From Microbacterium sp. Root180 (lineage in GTDB: Bacteria; Actinomycetota; Actinomycetes; Actinomycetales; Microbacteriaceae): a stretch of 64,000 nt of DNA. Below, piece by piece: positions 16,449 to 26,100 of the stretch (the first letter of the stretch is position 1; every line of letters begins with the position of its first letter). The stretch lies in assembly GCF_001428485.1 (NCBI RefSeq), contig NZ_LMHS01000003.1:930922-994921 (forward strand), in the 5' to 3' direction. A model generated the notes under the pieces. That model worked only from the letters and a program-made list of their open reading frames with translations. It had not been told where the DNA came from and ran no database searches. Made by a program: the position numbers and the translations under genes.

Positions 16449-17974
16449 CAGAACAGGCCCTTCGGGGCGGGGGCCGCGGCGAGGACGCCGAATTCCGCCG
16501 CGATCGTGAGCTGCTGCACCTCTTCGGCCGACAGCTCCGGGAGGCGTTCGGCGAGCCCGAGGAAGCGCTCGATCTCGTCCTCCGAGAGCACGGGCCCCGC
16601 CAGCAGGCGGAACTTGCGCACGTAGTCCTCGCGGGCGAACGGCCGGGCCCCGAGCGGGTGGGCGTCGGCGACGGCGATCTCGTCTTCGACGGTCTCGCCG
16701 TTCGCCAGCTGGATGACCACACGGCCGCCGAAGGCCTTCTCGTTCGGGTCCTCCGAGTGATAGCGGCGCGTCCACTCCGCGTCCTCGGCGGTCGTGATCT
16801 TGTGCCACAGCGCGACGGTGTCCTCGCGGCGCGCGCGCTCGGGCGTGTACGACTCGACGTGATGCCAGCCGCCGTCCTGCAGCGCGACGGCGAAGATGTA
16901 CGGGATCGAGTGATCGAGCGTCTCCCGCGACGCGGTCGGGTCGTACTTCTGCGGGTCGTTCGCGCCCGAGCCGATCACGTAGTGCGTGTGGTGCGAGGTG
17001 TGCAGCACGATCGACTCCACGTTCGCCGGGTCGATGAGCTCGGGGTGCTCGCCGTGGAGCTTGCGGGCGAGGTCGATCCACGCCTGCGCCTGATACTCGG
17101 CCGAATGCTCCTTCGTGTAGGAGTCGAGGATGCCGCGCTTGGCCTCGCCCGCGGCGGGCAGCGGCACGTCGTACGCGGCATCCGGTCCGTCGAGCATCCA
17201 GGCGATCACGCCGTCCTCACCCTCGTAGATGGGACTGGGCGAGGTCTCGCCACGCATCGCGCGGTCCACCGCCTCGACCGCCATCTTCCCGGCGAACGCG
17301 GGGGCGTGCGCCTTCCAGGTCGAGATCTCGCCCTTGCGGGACTGGCGGGTCGCGGTGGTGGTGTGCAGCGCCTGGCCGACGGCCTGGTAGATCGTCTCGA
17401 CATCGAGGCCGAGGAGCGTCCCGATGCCCGCGGCCGCCGAAGGGCCGAGGTGGGCGACGTGGTCGATCTTGTGCTTGTGCAGGCAGATCGCGCGCACCAG
17501 GTCGATCTGGATCTCGTAGCCGGTCGCCAGCCCGCGAACGAGGGCGGCGCCGTCGGATCCGACGTGCTGCGCGACCGCGAGGATCGGCGGGATGTTGTCG
17601 CCCGGGTGCGAGTAGTCCGCCGCCAGGAACGTGTCGTGGTAGTCGAGCTCGCGCACCGCCACGCCGTTCGCCCACGCCGCCCACTCCGGCGACGTGCGGC
17701 GGTCGAGGGCGCAGCCGAACACGGTGGCGCCCGCACCGCCGACCGAGACGGCGTGGTCGAGGGCCTGCTGGCGAGCGGCGCTCACGGGCGCACGGGTGAG
17801 GGATGCCGCGGCCACCGCCGCGTTGTCGATGACGCGGTTGATGATCATGTCGACGACGTCCGGCTCGACCGCGACCGGATCGGCGGCGACCTCGGCGATG
17901 TGCCAGGCGAGCTGGCCCTCGCGCGCGAGGTTCTCGTCGCTGCGGTGGACACGGAGGTGGTGGGTGACGGTCAT
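16448..17974 (-). CDS. prpD: 2-methylcitrate dehydratase
   Basis: 508 residues of the MmgE/PrpD family, which dehydrates and rehydrates 2-methylcitrate through 2-methylaconitate. Characteristic segments are [20 protein letters not shown] near residue 110, [11 protein letters not shown] near 165 and the C-terminal alpha/beta domain with [14 protein letters not shown] near 360. AGGA lies 6 nt before the ATG. It follows the GntR gene by 7 nt and precedes prpB with a 1-nt overlap. No prpF or acnD is in the operon, so the PrpD-dependent version of the cycle is indicated. Confidence 0.95.
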   Translation of the reverse strand: MTVTHHLRVHRSDENLAREGQLAWHIAEVAADPVAVEPDVVDMIINRVIDNAAVAAASLTRAPVSAARQQALDHAVSVGGAGATVFGCALDRRTSPEWAAWANGVAVRELDYHDTFLAADYSHPGDNIPPILAVAQHVGSDGAALVRGLATGYEIQIDLVRAICLHKHKIDHVAHLGPSAAAGIGTLLGLDVETIYQAVGQALHTTTATRQSRKGEISTWKAHAPAFAGKMAVEAVDRAMRGETSPSPIYEGEDGVIAWMLDGPDAAYDVPLPAAGEAKRGILDSYTKEHSAEYQAQAWIDLARKLHGEHPELIDPANVESIVLHTSHHTHYVIGSGANDPQKYDPTASRETLDHSIPYIFAVALQDGGWHHVESYTPERARREDTVALWHKITTAEDAEWTRRYHSEDPNEKAFGGRVVIQLANGETVEDEIAVADAHPLGARPFAREDYVRKFRLLAGPVLSEDEIERFLGLAERLPELSAEEVQQLTIAAEFGVLAAAPAPKGLF

Positions 17975-17981
17975 GATCGTC

Positions 17982-18608
17982 CTATCTCAGTGATTCGAGG
18001 ATGTTCGAGAGCGCGTTGTGGAGGTGCACATGCGTGGCGTGCGCCGCCAGGTCGGCGTCGCGCGCGGCGATGGCAGACGCGATGAGGCGGTGCTCGGCGA
18101 CGGATGCCGCGAGCCTGTCGGGGTTGTCGCGCGCGAGCCGGCGCACGCGGACGAGGTGGGTGCGGACGGTGCGCAGTGCAGCCGTGAGGTAGTCGTTGGC
18201 GACGGAGCCGTCCAGCTCGCGGTCGAACCGGGCGATGAGGCCGTAGTACGCGTCGAGGCCGTCGGATCCGATGAGGTCGGCCGTCGCGAACTCGCGCTCC
18301 AGCTCGGCGAAGGCCGCAGCATCCCCCCGCTCCGCGGCGAGGCGCGCAGCGGACTCCTCGAGCGCGCGGCGCACCTCGAAGATCTCCCGGATGTCGTCGG
18401 CGTCGATCGGGGTGACCACGGTCACGCGGGGCGACTGCTGGGCGACGAGACCGTCGGCGGCGAGCCGGCCGAGGGCTTCGCGCAGTGGTGTGCGGCTCAC
18501 GCCGAGGCGTGTGGCCTGCTCGACCTCGCCGAGCACGGCGCCCGGCGGCAGTGCGCCGTCCTGGATCTCGTCGAGGAGGGTCGCGTAGGCGCGGTCGCTT
18601 GCTCGCAC
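17982..18608 (-). CDS. GntR/FCD family regulator of the methylcitrate operon
   Basis: 208 residues from GTG (complement of 18606-18608) with GAGGAGG 6 nt upstream. The N-terminal winged helix-turn-helix (residues 5-70) contains [20 protein letters not shown]; the C-terminal FCD domain has the [14 protein letters not shown] helix and His residues ([17 protein letters not shown]) that normally bind a metal and an acid ligand. It heads the operon with prpD, prpB, prpC and a thioesterase, so it probably senses a methylcitrate-cycle intermediate and represses its own transcript. Two GTATAC-centred boxes lie just upstream. Confidence 0.9.
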   Translation of the reverse strand: MRASDRAYATLLDEIQDGALPPGAVLGEVEQATRLGVSRTPLREALGRLAADGLVAQQSPRVTVVTPIDADDIREIFEVRRALEESAARLAAERGDAAAFAELEREFATADLIGSDGLDAYYGLIARFDRELDGSVANDYLTAALRTVRTHLVRVRRLARDNPDRLAASVAEHRLIASAIAARDADLAAHATHVHLHNALSNILESLR

Positions 18609-18638
18609 GTCGCACCTCCTCGTTCCGGACCGTCGCCA

Positions 18639-18650
18639 TTGTATACACAA
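18639..18650 (-). promoter_or_regulatory. GTATAC operator box 1 at the gntR-prp promoter
   Basis: TTGTATACACAA is a near-palindrome around GTATAC. On the minus strand it contains TACAAT (18638-18643), a good -10, which would place the start point about 22 nt before the gntR GTG. GntR/FCD proteins bind short palindromes at such positions, so autorepression is the simplest reading. Confidence 0.6.
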
Positions 18651-18689
18651 ACTGTCCTTTGCGGCACTTCAGGAGGGTCCTGGCTTCTA

Positions 18690-18702
18690 TTCGTATACAT
18701 AA
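18690..18702. promoter_or_regulatory. GTATAC operator box 2 between gntR and the ABC exporter
   Basis: TTCGTATACATAA shares the NGTATACAYAA core with box 1, 51 nt away (about five helical turns). It lies between the leftward prp operon and the rightward exporter gene at 18782. The spacing on one DNA face supports cooperative binding by the GntR protein. Confidence 0.55.
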
Positions 18703-18781
18703 GGCGCGGAGATGAGCCGCCACCGTAAGGATTCCGTTCGGATTCTTCAGGAATTTGTGAAATCGGCGTAGGGTCCGGAGC

Positions 18782-19705
18782 ATGACCACCGTCATCCGCA
18801 CCCACGGCCTCACCAAGCACTACGGGCGCGTCCACGCTCTGGACGGACTCGACCTCGAGGTCGAGGAGGGACAGATCCACGGATTCCTCGGTCCGAACGG
18901 GGCGGGGAAGTCCACTGCGATCCGCGTGCTGCTGGGCCTCGCGCGCAAGACCGGGGGCGCGGCATCCGTCTTCGGCGGCGACCCGTGGCGCGACGCCGTC
19001 GCCCTGCACCGGCGCATCGCGTACGTGCCGGGCGACGTGAGCGTGTGGCCGAATCTCTCGGGAGGCGAGGCGATCGACCTCCTGGCGCGTCTGCGCGGGG
19101 CGGCCCGCCACGGCGACGCCTACCGGGCCGAGAAGGAGCGCCTGTCGGAGGCCTTCCAGTTCGATCCGCGCAAGAAGGGCCGCGCCTATTCGAAAGGCAA
19201 CCGCCAGAAGGTCGCGCTCATCGCCGCGCTCTCGGTCCCCGCCGACCTGTACATCCTCGACGAGCCCACGAGCGGGCTCGACCCGCTCATGGAGGTCATG
19301 TTCCGGCGCGAGATCGCGCGGGTGCGCGCGGCGGGGGCGACCGTGCTGCTCTCGAGCCACATCCTCTCCGAGGTCGAGCAGCTCTGCGACCGGGTGTCGA
19401 TCATCCGGGCGGGGCGCGTCGTCGAGACGGGCACGCTGGCGGAACTGCGGCACCTCACGCGCACGGAGATCTCGTTCGAGGGGACGAATGCCGCGACCGC
19501 GGCGGGGATCGAAGGGGCCCACGACGCGGTGGCCGAGGACGGCCGCGTGCGGTTCACCGTCGACAGCGACGCGGTGGCCGGCATCCTGCCCGAGCTGTCC
19601 CGGCGGAACGTCGCGGGCCTGCGCATCGCGCCGCCCTCGCTCGAGGAGCTCTTCCTGCGCCACTACGGCGACGACCTCGCCGCGATGGAGGGGAACGGGC
19701 GATGA
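18782..19705 (+). CDS. ABC transporter ATP-binding protein (antibiotic-type exporter)
   Basis: 307 residues. Walker A GPNGAGKS near residue 39, Walker B LYILDEPTSGLD near 160 and an H-loop SSHI near 190. The signature is SKGNRQK rather than LSGGQ, as often seen in DrrA/BcrA-type exporters. The C-terminal 80 residues form the accessory domain of this group. TAGGGT at 18769-18774 lies 7 nt before the ATG, suggesting a leaderless mRNA. It overlaps the permease gene by 4 nt. The substrate is unknown; the pair with a MarR-like regulator suggests inducible efflux of a toxic hydrophobic compound. Confidence 0.9.
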   Translation: MTTVIRTHGLTKHYGRVHALDGLDLEVEEGQIHGFLGPNGAGKSTAIRVLLGLARKTGGAASVFGGDPWRDAVALHRRIAYVPGDVSVWPNLSGGEAIDLLARLRGAARHGDAYRAEKERLSEAFQFDPRKKGRAYSKGNRQKVALIAALSVPADLYILDEPTSGLDPLMEVMFRREIARVRAAGATVLLSSHILSEVEQLCDRVSIIRAGRVVETGTLAELRHLTRTEISFEGTNAATAAGIEGAHDAVAEDGRVRFTVDSDAVAGILPELSRRNVAGLRIAPPSLEELFLRHYGDDLAAMEGNGR

Positions 19706-21321
19706 GCCGCTTCCTCGCCCTGCTCGGCCAGCGGCTGCGCCGGGACTGGCTGCAGGTGGTGCTGTGGACGGTGGGGACAGCGCTGCTGGCGTACTCGTCC
19801 TACGTCGGCGTGGCCGGCACGTACGGCAGCGAGCAGGACCGCACCTCGCTCCTCGCGGCCGCATTGGCGAACCCCGTGATCCTGCTGTTCCGCGGCCTGC
19901 CGTCCGGGGCGGACGAGGGCGCGTTCATGGTGTTCCTGATCTTCCCGTGGCTCGCGATCCTCGCCGCGTTCATGAGCACGTTCCTCGCCGTACGGCACAC
20001 CCGCGGTGACGAGGAAGCCGGCCGCGCGGAGCTCGTCGCCGCCACGCCTGCCGCGCGCAGCCTGCCGATCGTCGCGACGGCGGTGCACGGGGTGCTCGCG
20101 AACCTGCTGCTCGCCGCGCTGACCGCCGGGGCGTTCCTCGCGGTCGGGCTCGACGCCGAAGGCTCGCTGCTGGCGGGCGCCGCGGCGGGCGCCGTCGGCG
20201 TGGTGTTCCTCGGCGTGGGGCTCTTCGCGGCTCAGCTCATGCGCACCTCGCGCGGAGCGAACAGCGTGGCGGTGTGGACGGTCATGGCGACCTTCGTCCT
20301 CGCCGGCATCGGCAACGCGATCGGCACGCCGTCGGACGACCTCACGAGCATGGAGAGCTCATGGCTCGCGTGGCTCTCGCCGTTCGGGTGGGGCGAGAAC
20401 ACGCGTGCCTTCGATGAGAACCTGTGGTGGCCGGCATTCCTGTGCCTCGGGGTCGGCATCGCCCTCGCCGCGACGTCGATCGCACTCTCGTCGGTGCGCG
20501 ACCTCGGCGGCAGCTTCGTCGCCGAGCGCCTCGGCCGGGGCGCGGCATCCGCCGCCCTTTCGACGCCGATCGCGCTCGTGTGGCGCCTGACGCGCGGGGC
20601 CGTGCTGGGCTGGGCGGTGGGCGGGCTGCTCACCGGCATGCTGTCGACCTCGCTCGCCTCGATCGTGCAGGAGGTCGGCGCGCAGAACCCCGCAGTCGAG
20701 GAGATCCTGCGGCAGATCTCCGGCGAAGGGAGCATCGAGCAGGGCACCGTGACGACGTTCTTCACGATGCTCGGCGTGCTCGCCGCCTGCTGCGCCGTGC
20801 AGATCGTGTGCCGCGCGCGGCAGGAGGAGGCCCACGGCACCGCCGAGCCGCTCCTGGCCGCCCCGGTCGGCCGCGTGCGCTGGCTGGGCGATTATCTCGT
20901 CGTGGCGCTGGTCGGGATCGTGCTCGTGATCGCCGCGGCGATCGGCGGGGCGGCGATCGGCATCGCCGGGCAGGACGGCGAGTGGGACCTCATGACCACG
21001 GTGCTCGTCACCGGCGCGGGGCAGGTGGCCGCGGCATCCGTCTTCCTCGTCGTGACCGCGCTCGCCTTCGTGCTCGTGCCGCGCCTCACGATCCCGCTCG
21101 GCTGGACGCTCGTGCTGGTGGCGATGGTGCTGGGGCTGTTCGGGCCGCTGTTCGGATTCCCCGAATGGCTCGTGCACCTCTCCCCCATCGCCGTCACGCC
21201 GACGATCGATGGGAACGACGTGGACCTGCGGGGCCTGTGGTGGCTGGTCCTGGCCGCAGGGGTCGGGGCCGCGGCATCCCTCGCCCTCATGCGCCGGCGC
21301 GAGCTGACGGCGGCGGGCTAG
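19702..21321 (+). CDS. ABC-2 type exporter permease
   Basis: 539 residues, ATG overlapping the ATPase stop (ATGA). About twelve hydrophobic segments are arranged as two similar halves, with the first group at about 20-270 and the second from about 300 (ALVWRLTRGAVLGWAVGG) to the C-terminus. Conserved-looking loops are GDEEAGRAELVAATP near 110 and RQEEAHGTAEPLLAAPV near 370, the duplicated cytoplasmic elements typical of tetronasin-type exporter permeases. No signal peptide. It forms the membrane channel for the ATPase encoded just upstream. Substrate unknown. Confidence 0.88.
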   Translation: MSRFLALLGQRLRRDWLQVVLWTVGTALLAYSSYVGVAGTYGSEQDRTSLLAAALANPVILLFRGLPSGADEGAFMVFLIFPWLAILAAFMSTFLAVRHTRGDEEAGRAELVAATPAARSLPIVATAVHGVLANLLLAALTAGAFLAVGLDAEGSLLAGAAAGAVGVVFLGVGLFAAQLMRTSRGANSVAVWTVMATFVLAGIGNAIGTPSDDLTSMESSWLAWLSPFGWGENTRAFDENLWWPAFLCLGVGIALAATSIALSSVRDLGGSFVAERLGRGAASAALSTPIALVWRLTRGAVLGWAVGGLLTGMLSTSLASIVQEVGAQNPAVEEILRQISGEGSIEQGTVTTFFTMLGVLAACCAVQIVCRARQEEAHGTAEPLLAAPVGRVRWLGDYLVVALVGIVLVIAAAIGGAAIGIAGQDGEWDLMTTVLVTGAGQVAAASVFLVVTALAFVLVPRLTIPLGWTLVLVAMVLGLFGPLFGFPEWLVHLSPIAVTPTIDGNDVDLRGLWWLVLAAGVGAAASLALMRRRELTAAG

Positions 21322-21329
21322 GGGCGGCC

Positions 21330-21797
21330 ATGGCGGAGCACCCCGGGACCGGAGCCGCCGAGCAGGCGGCCGCGCTGCTGACCGCGGCGGGCATGGCGCG
21401 CATGCCGGCCCGCGTGATGATGGCCCTCGTCGGCTCGCCCGACGAGGGCTACACCGCCGCCGAGCTCGCCGAACGCCTCGGGGTCTCGCCCGCGGCGGTG
21501 TCGGGAGCGGTGCGGTACCTCGTCTCGATGCGCCTGATCCAGCGGGTGTCGCGCCCCGGCGAGCGCCGCGACCGCTACGACCTCGTCGACGACGCGTGGT
21601 CGGGGATGATCACCGCGAACGCTCCGATGTACGCGGCCCTGGCCGCCGCGATGGACGACATCGCCGACGACAACGCCGACGCGCCGCTGTCGGCGGCTCG
21701 CGCCCACGACGTCGCCGACTTCCTGCGCTACCTCGCGGAGCGGATGCCGCGCCTGGCCGACGAGTGGCGTGCGCAGCGCGAGACGGACCGCGGGTAG
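21330..21797 (+). CDS. MarR/GbsR-like regulator of the exporter
   Basis: 155 residues starting 9 nt after the permease stop. The winged helix-turn-helix (residues 20-80) contains YTAAELAERLGVSPAAVSGA and RYLVSMRLIQRVSRPGERR. The C-terminal half is helical (PMYAALAAAMDDIADDNA) for dimerisation or ligand binding. This size and pattern fit the MarR/GbsR group often found as the third gene of antibiotic-type ABC exporter operons. It likely represses the operon until an exported drug binds. No operator could be identified with confidence. Confidence 0.85.
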   Translation: MAEHPGTGAAEQAAALLTAAGMARMPARVMMALVGSPDEGYTAAELAERLGVSPAAVSGAVRYLVSMRLIQRVSRPGERRDRYDLVDDAWSGMITANAPMYAALAAAMDDIADDNADAPLSAARAHDVADFLRYLAERMPRLADEWRAQRETDRG

Positions 21798-21807
21798 CCT
21801 TGCCCGA

Positions 21808-22338
21808 GTGACTGACGCCTCCCACTACACCGTGGCCACCGACGGCGCCTGCAAGGGCAACCCCGGACCGGCCGGCTGGGCATGGGTCGGCGAGGACGGG
21901 CACTGGGCCGCAGGATCCGTTCCCGTCGGCACCAACAACATCGGCGAGCTGCTGGGGCTGCTCAAGGCCATCGAGGACCACCCCGGCGTCGAGCACCTCG
22001 TGGTGCAGGCGGACTCGAAGTACGCCATCGACACGTACACGAAGTGGATGGACGGGCACCGCCGCCGCGGCTGGAAGACCTCGACCGGCGCTCCGACGAA
22101 GAACGTGGACATCCTCGAGCAGCTCATCTCCGCCCGCGACGCGCGGCGCGCGGCAGGGCTCCCCGACGTGGTGCTCGAGCACGTGCGCGGCCACTCCGGC
22201 CACGTGCTCAACGCGTGGGCGGACGAGCGGGCCGTGCGGGCATCGGAGCACGCCGCCAAGGGCGTCGAGAGCGCGTGGTCGTCCCTCGGCTCGCACGACC
22301 CGATCGACGTCTCGGCCGCCCCGAAGAACGGCCGCTGA
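21808..22338 (+). CDS. rnhA: Ribonuclease HI
   Basis: 176 residues from GTG 21808; TAGCCT (21795-21800) sits 7 nt upstream, so the mRNA may be leaderless. It cleaves RNA in RNA-DNA hybrids. The metal-binding residues are visible: VATDGACKGNPGPAGW (first Asp), NNIGELLGLL (Glu), VQADSKYAID (Asp) and HVRGHSGHVLNAWADE near residue 135 (His and last Asp). The length slightly exceeds the E. coli enzyme (155) because of a C-terminal tail. The gene follows the exporter regulator by 10 nt but probably has its own promoter. Confidence 0.93.
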   Translation: MTDASHYTVATDGACKGNPGPAGWAWVGEDGHWAAGSVPVGTNNIGELLGLLKAIEDHPGVEHLVVQADSKYAIDTYTKWMDGHRRRGWKTSTGAPTKNVDILEQLISARDARRAAGLPDVVLEHVRGHSGHVLNAWADERAVRASEHAAKGVESAWSSLGSHDPIDVSAAPKNGR

Positions 22339-22340
22339 GG

Positions 22341-22447
22341 CTCGGCGCCCGCCCGTTCTCCGGAGATCTGCACTTCTGCGGAGGCATCCGCCGCTCTCCG
22401 TCCGGAGATGCGCCGATCTCCGCAGAAGCGGCGGAGGGCACGCCGAG
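22341..22447. repeat. Nested palindrome filling a convergent gap
   Basis: The gap between rnhA and the NUDIX pseudogene folds back on itself. CTCGGCG (22341-22347) pairs with CGCCGAG (22441-22447), CTTCTGCGGAG (22373-22383) with CTCCGCAGAAG (22418-22428), and CTCCG (22396-22400) with CGGAG (22403-22407). CCGGAGAT also occurs directly at about 22360 and 22402. It could act as a shared terminator or be a dispersed palindromic element like those at 13800, 35583 and 58664. Confidence 0.65.
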
Positions 22448-22926
22448 TCAGGCTCCCGCGTCGGCGAGCTTCTCCTCGAGGGCGTCGAGCGCAGGGCGCT
22501 GGCCCTTCACGAGCTTGGCGCGGGCGTCGGGGAGCGGCATCCACTCGGCCCTGTCGACTTCGGGGAACGACGCCGTCCTCCCCGACCGGGGCGGCCACTC
22601 GAGCTCGAACTCGCCGAACGTGAGATCGCCCGGGTCGAACGCCCGGCCGTCGACGACGAAGACCGTGATCCGCTTGCCGGACGAGTACGACCACGTTCCG
22701 AGCTCCGCGTAGGGCTCGGGCGGCGGGGCGACGCCGAGCCCTCGTCGAATTCGCGCAGTGCGGCCTCGAGCGCCGACTCCGTGTCGGGGTCGTACTCGCC
22801 CTTGGGCACCGACCACGCCCCCTCATCCTTCGAGGCCCAGTACGGGCCGCCCATGTGCGCGATGAACACCTCGGCCCCGGCATCGGTCACGCGATACAGC
22901 AGCAGTCCCGCACTGTGCACCGGCAT
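22448..22926 (-). pseudogene. NUDIX hydrolase broken by a 1-nt frameshift
   Basis: The reading starts at MPVHSAGLLLYRV (ATG complementary to 22924-22926, GAGGAGG 5 nt upstream), continues to ALREFDEG, then is lost. The remainder (LGVAPPPEPYAELGTWSYS to LADAGA) continues in another frame to the stop at 22448. The break falls in the NUDIX box around 22739-22742: adding one base (GAGGGCTC to GAGGAGCTC on the coding strand) restores REFDEELG, the consensus REUxEExG. A restored protein would be 159 residues, a normal length for a NUDIX pyrophosphohydrolase with GxWxxPKG-like VPKGEYDPD. It is either a recent pseudogene or a sequencing deletion. Confidence 0.85.
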
Positions 22927-23146
22927 GTCGACCTCCTCGTGAGCACAACGTCGGCGATCCGTGCGGAGTCCGGCCGCTTCGTGGTCCCGTGATACGAGGC
23001 TAGGCCGGACCGCCGACCCTGTGCTCGGTGCGGGCCGATGCTGCTCCTCCACGTCCAGCCATGGCGCGGCCGTGCGGGCGGTGTCATAGTTGCTGCACAG
23101 CCGTCGGACGGTCGAAATCCGGCGGCGACGGACAGAGAACCAGCAC

Positions 23147-26100
23147 ATGGGAACGCGTGCTACCGCGAGCGTCAGCGACCGCGGACCGGCCGGGGGTGCC
23201 GGGCGGCCCGCGCATCGTCGCGCGCGGGCGGCGCTCGCGCAGGTGCTGCTCGCCGCCGTGACCGCTGCCGGGCTCGCGGCGATCCCCGCGCCCGCGGCGG
23301 CGGAGGTATCGGCGGTCCCTGGTGTGGAGTATGTCGCCGGAGCCGATGTGTACCTCGTCTCGCGCACCGACCGGGGCGAATCGGGCGATCCGTCGATCAC
23401 TCCCGATGGCCAGCGCGTCGCCTACGTCTCGACCGCGGCCGACCTGACGGACGGGACTCGCCCGGATCTGCCGAACATCTTCCTGGCGACGGCGTCGCCG
23501 GGGTCGAGCGACCCGTTCTCCGGCCGGCCGCTCCTCGTGAGCCGCCCCGACCGCTCACTCGCCCAGGTGCCTGCGGACGGCCTGAGCGTCGATCCCGTCG
23601 TCAGTGCGGACGGCAGATACGTCGCCTTCGTGAGCCTCGCCGGGAACCTGGCGCCGGGCACCCAGTCCGGCGACCCCGCGAGCATCTTCGTCCGCGACAC
23701 GGTCGCGCGCACCACCATCCGGCTCGACGGCGGGGTCACCCCCGACGGCTCGTCGGTGCGGCCGGACATCAGCGACGACGGGCGGTACGTGGTGTTCGAA
23801 TCGGATGCCGTCAACCTCTCACCCGGCGACGTCAACGGCGCGACGGATGTGTTCGTCGCCGACCTCGACGCCGACGGCGACGGCGATCGGGGGGATGTCG
23901 CCGTGACCCGGCTGCTGCCCGGTCGCAGCGTGCCGGGCGGACTGAGCCGGCCGGCCATCAGCGGCGACGGGGAGTGGATCGTCTACACCGCCTCGGTCGC
24001 CGATCCCGCAGCGACCGTGCCCACGCCGACCAGCGCGGGCGTGTTCCGGATCCACCGCCGCACCGGCGTCTCCGAGCAGGTACTCCCGCGCGCGAGCGCC
24101 GGCGCGATCGACGCGAACGGCACGGTGATCGCCGCGCGGGCGGACGACTGCGGCGGGTCGCCGGCCATCGTCGCGGCAGCGCTCGACGAGGGCGGCCGGT
24201 GGAACGTCGTCGCCGTCGGCGCCTCTTCCGGCGCCGCCGACGAGCCCGCTCCCGCCGTGTCGGCCGACGGTTCCTCGATCGCATTCGCGGGGTCGCCGGA
24301 TTCGGGGGATGCCGGTGTCGAGGCGGTCGTGCGCGTCGCCACCCCTCGCTGGCCGGAGGCCGTGCCGGTGGGGTCGGGATGTCCCCGTGGCGGCGCCGCT
24401 GTCATCGTGGTCGGACCCGGCCGGACGCCGGCGCTCTCGGCCTCGGGACGGACTGTGGCGCTGGCGGGGCAGGGCGACATGAGCAGGGCGGATCGCTCGG
24501 TGACCGCGATCGACCTGCACACCCATGACGGGCTCTCGGTGACGAACACGATGCGCAGTGGCGCCATCGCGCATTATGTGACGGCCGCCGAGATCGCGGG
24601 CGTCTCGAGCACCGCCCTCCTCGGGGAGGCGGGCGAGCTCGCCCGGCTCGAGCTCGGGCGCCTGCAGGAGCTGCCGACCGGCATCGGGCCGGAGCTGGGA
24701 GAACTCCCGCTCGATCGCCTCCGGCTCGGCGCGACGGTCTTGGCGGACCTGCCGCTGAACGTCCCCGGCCTTCCCGGCGGCTGGCACACTGTGCTGCCGG
24801 ACTCTCCGTTCGCCGACGACGTCGCCGAGCACGTCACGCTCCAGTCGATCGTCGACTGGGCCGGCGGTGTCGACGGATCTGCGCCGGGCGGACAGTCGGC
24901 CGTCGCGACGGCGGTTCGCAGCATCCGGCTCGGGGACATCGCTCGCCTCGGCACGCCCGCAGGCGAGCTGTCCCCGACCTCGCTCCTGCTGGGTGACGTT
25001 CCCCTCGCCGACCTGCCGATCGAGGGAGCGGGCGACCCGCTCGACGACTGGCGCGCGGCCGTCCGCGCGCAGCGGGTCGACCTCGACATCACGGGCGAGA
25101 CCGTGCTCGCCGAAGCCGACGAGGCGGGCCTGGACCTGGGGGCGATCGGCCTCGAGGACCTCGGGCTGGCTGACATCCCCGCCGCGAGCGCGACGGCCGG
25201 GCCCGAGACGACCGTCGGCGAGGCCCTCTTCTCGCTCGTCGCACCGCGCGACTACCCGTGGCAGGCCTTCGACCCGTCGTCCCTCCCCGCCGATGTGCCC
25301 ACCGAGGTCCGTGCCGACGACGACTGCACCGGCGCGGCGTGCGGTGGCAGTGCGCGCTTCCGCTTCACCTTCGACTCCGGGCCCGGCGAACCGACGCGGT
25401 TCGCCGACGCCGCAGCATCCGTCCGCCTTCCGGCCACCACCGCGCCCGCCTCGATCCTGGTCGGCGAGACCGGGCCGGAGTCGGTGACCGTCGAGCAGCC
25501 GTACGCCGGCGATGTGCAGGTGGACGGTTCGCTCGTCCGGCTGCCCCTGGGCGACGGGATCGCCGGCACGACCCGCTCGGTGTCCATCGCGTACACGGCG
25601 AGCCGCGGCCTCGGCGCGTGGGTCACGAGCGCCACACTGACGGGCGGCGGCGTCGTCGCGCGAAACGCGGTGGAACCCGCCGAGTCGCGGACGGATGCCG
25701 AGCCCGACGCCGTCGACGACGGCTCACCGTCCGCCGATCCCGCCGGCGCGGCCGTTCTCACGGAGTCGTCGGTGCGCTATGGCGCGGTGGAGGCGAACGG
25801 AACGGCCGTGACGGAGGGATGGTATCGAGTCGCACCCCCGCGTCCGGGCCACCGCGTCGTCGTCGCCGCGAGCGCGGCCGATCGCGGGCTCACGGTGACG
25901 CTGCTGGAGCCGAGCGCGGCCACCACGCCGCTCGGGATCGCGGCACGGCGGGACGCCCCGTCACGGGCCGTGCCCGGCGCTCCGGGGCTGTCCATCGGCT
26001 CGGGCTTCGGGACGACCGTCGACGGCTACGACGTCGTCGACGTCGCCCAGTCGGCGGCGGGCGGAAGCGCCACCGTCGAGGCCCGATGGAGTGAGGTGGA

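Noticed and set aside
23819..24832. Leftward open frames opposite the large secreted protein
   Set aside because: They are Arg/Gly-rich mirror frames, with no ribosome site and no recognisable domain. The rightward frame has a signal peptide and repeats.
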